Positions 4,929-5,345 of a stretch of DNA of 5,345 nucleotides are shown here, piece after piece. The stretch covers positions 1-5,345 of the forward strand of contig SKKS01000160.1 of assembly GCA_007123625.1 (NCBI GenBank), read 5' to 3'. The notes under the pieces were generated by a model that made no database searches, was not told the DNA's origin, and worked only from the letters and a program-made list of their open reading frames with translations. The translations under genes were made by a program, and so were the position numbers. This DNA is from Paracoccaceae bacterium (GTDB lineage Bacteria; Pseudomonadota; Alphaproteobacteria; Rhodobacterales; Rhodobacteraceae). Position 1 is the first letter of the stretch, and the number at the start of each line of letters is the position of its first letter.

Positions 4929-5345
4929 CGAGAAGCCCTCAAATAAATTGCCGTCTTGGGTGTCTTCAAGCAGCCTGCATCATAATTCTGCGGATTTTCG
5001 TTTAGCGCCAGAAATGACTGTGGCAGAGCTATTTCAAATTGCGCCGTTGTCATCATCCCTTAGGAAGCGTGTCATACAAGATCCGTTTTTTGAGAGTTGC
5101 AGCGTTCTTGAAATCACAAGAACCCCATGGTCACTGGAAGAATTTCTGAGAAAGTGCAAAGCCTTGCCACAATGTGGCGAAAAGCAAATCTCGATCATTC
5201 GCACCATCGTTGCGGGCTTGTTGCTAGCTGATACGCATCCTGATGATGTTGTGCAAAAGGCCCCAGAGGCGAGATTTCACTATTCATATATCGATTCGGT
5301 CGAGGAAGTGTTCCTGAGGTTTTGGCGCGAAAGTTATTTGCAGGA
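4918..5345 (+). CDS. Uncharacterised cytoplasmic protein, 3' end outside window
   Basis: An open frame runs from ATG 4918 (an in-frame TGA lies immediately before it) to the right edge: 142 codons plus two bases. The ATG at 5014 is an alternative start. No signal peptide or membrane segment is seen. The visible part is mainly helical in appearance. A stretch from MTVAELF (residue 33) through LSSSLRKRVIQD and SLEEFLRKCKALPQCGEKQ resembles, in spacing only, the helix plus helix-hairpin-helix layout of RNA polymerase alpha C-terminal-like domains (a Gly-x-Lys turn after a Leu-Pro). A DNA-binding or regulatory role is therefore possible but speculative. The base composition is more AT-rich than the cluster to the left, suggesting a different origin or expression level. 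It is transcribed divergently from the export cluster and could regulate it or be unrelated. Confidence 0.65.
   Translation, partial: MSGSEKPSNKLPSWVSSSSLHHNSADFRLAPEMTVAELFQIAPLSSSLRKRVIQDPFFESCSVLEITRTPWSLEEFLRKCKALPQCGEKQISIIRTIVAGLLLADTHPDDVVQKAPEARFHYSYIDSVEEVFLRFWRESYLQ

Overview
The window looks like an alphaproteobacterial chromosome, most likely Rhodobacterales or a relative. It is GC-rich, and it encodes a CsgG-family outer-membrane secretion lipoprotein in a gene order that recalls the hfa (holdfast anchoring) cluster of Caulobacter. Taxonomy and family calls come from reading the sequence only; no database search was run.

Layout: five genes on the minus strand fill positions 1 to about 4738. 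In transcription order they are (1) a small proline/glutamine-rich lipoprotein (4738-4241), (2) a secreted Asn/Thr/Ser-rich protein resembling HfaA (4218-3658), (3) a CsgG/HfaB-type pore lipoprotein with a long extra C-terminal region (3555-2170, GTG start), (4) a secreted protein with two internal repeats (2029-1004), followed by a clear intrinsic terminator, and (5) a paralogue of gene 4 that runs off the left edge (814-1, probable GTG start). The right end (about 4739-5345) is visibly more AT-rich. It holds a divergent regulatory region with two perfect 8-bp dyads, and a plus-strand gene starting at 4918 that is open to the window edge and is not recognised.

How they may work together: the signal peptides take all five minus-strand products through the inner membrane. 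The CsgG-like protein would form an outer-membrane channel. The HfaA-like protein and the two repeat proteins would be its surface-exposed or polymerising substrates, as curlins are for CsgG and as HfaA and HfaD are thought to be for HfaB. The small lipoprotein would be an accessory factor. The least described parts are the paralogous repeat proteins, which share a conserved mature N-terminus and a repeated C-terminal module around a divergent middle, the long tail on the pore, and the uncharacterised first lipoprotein.
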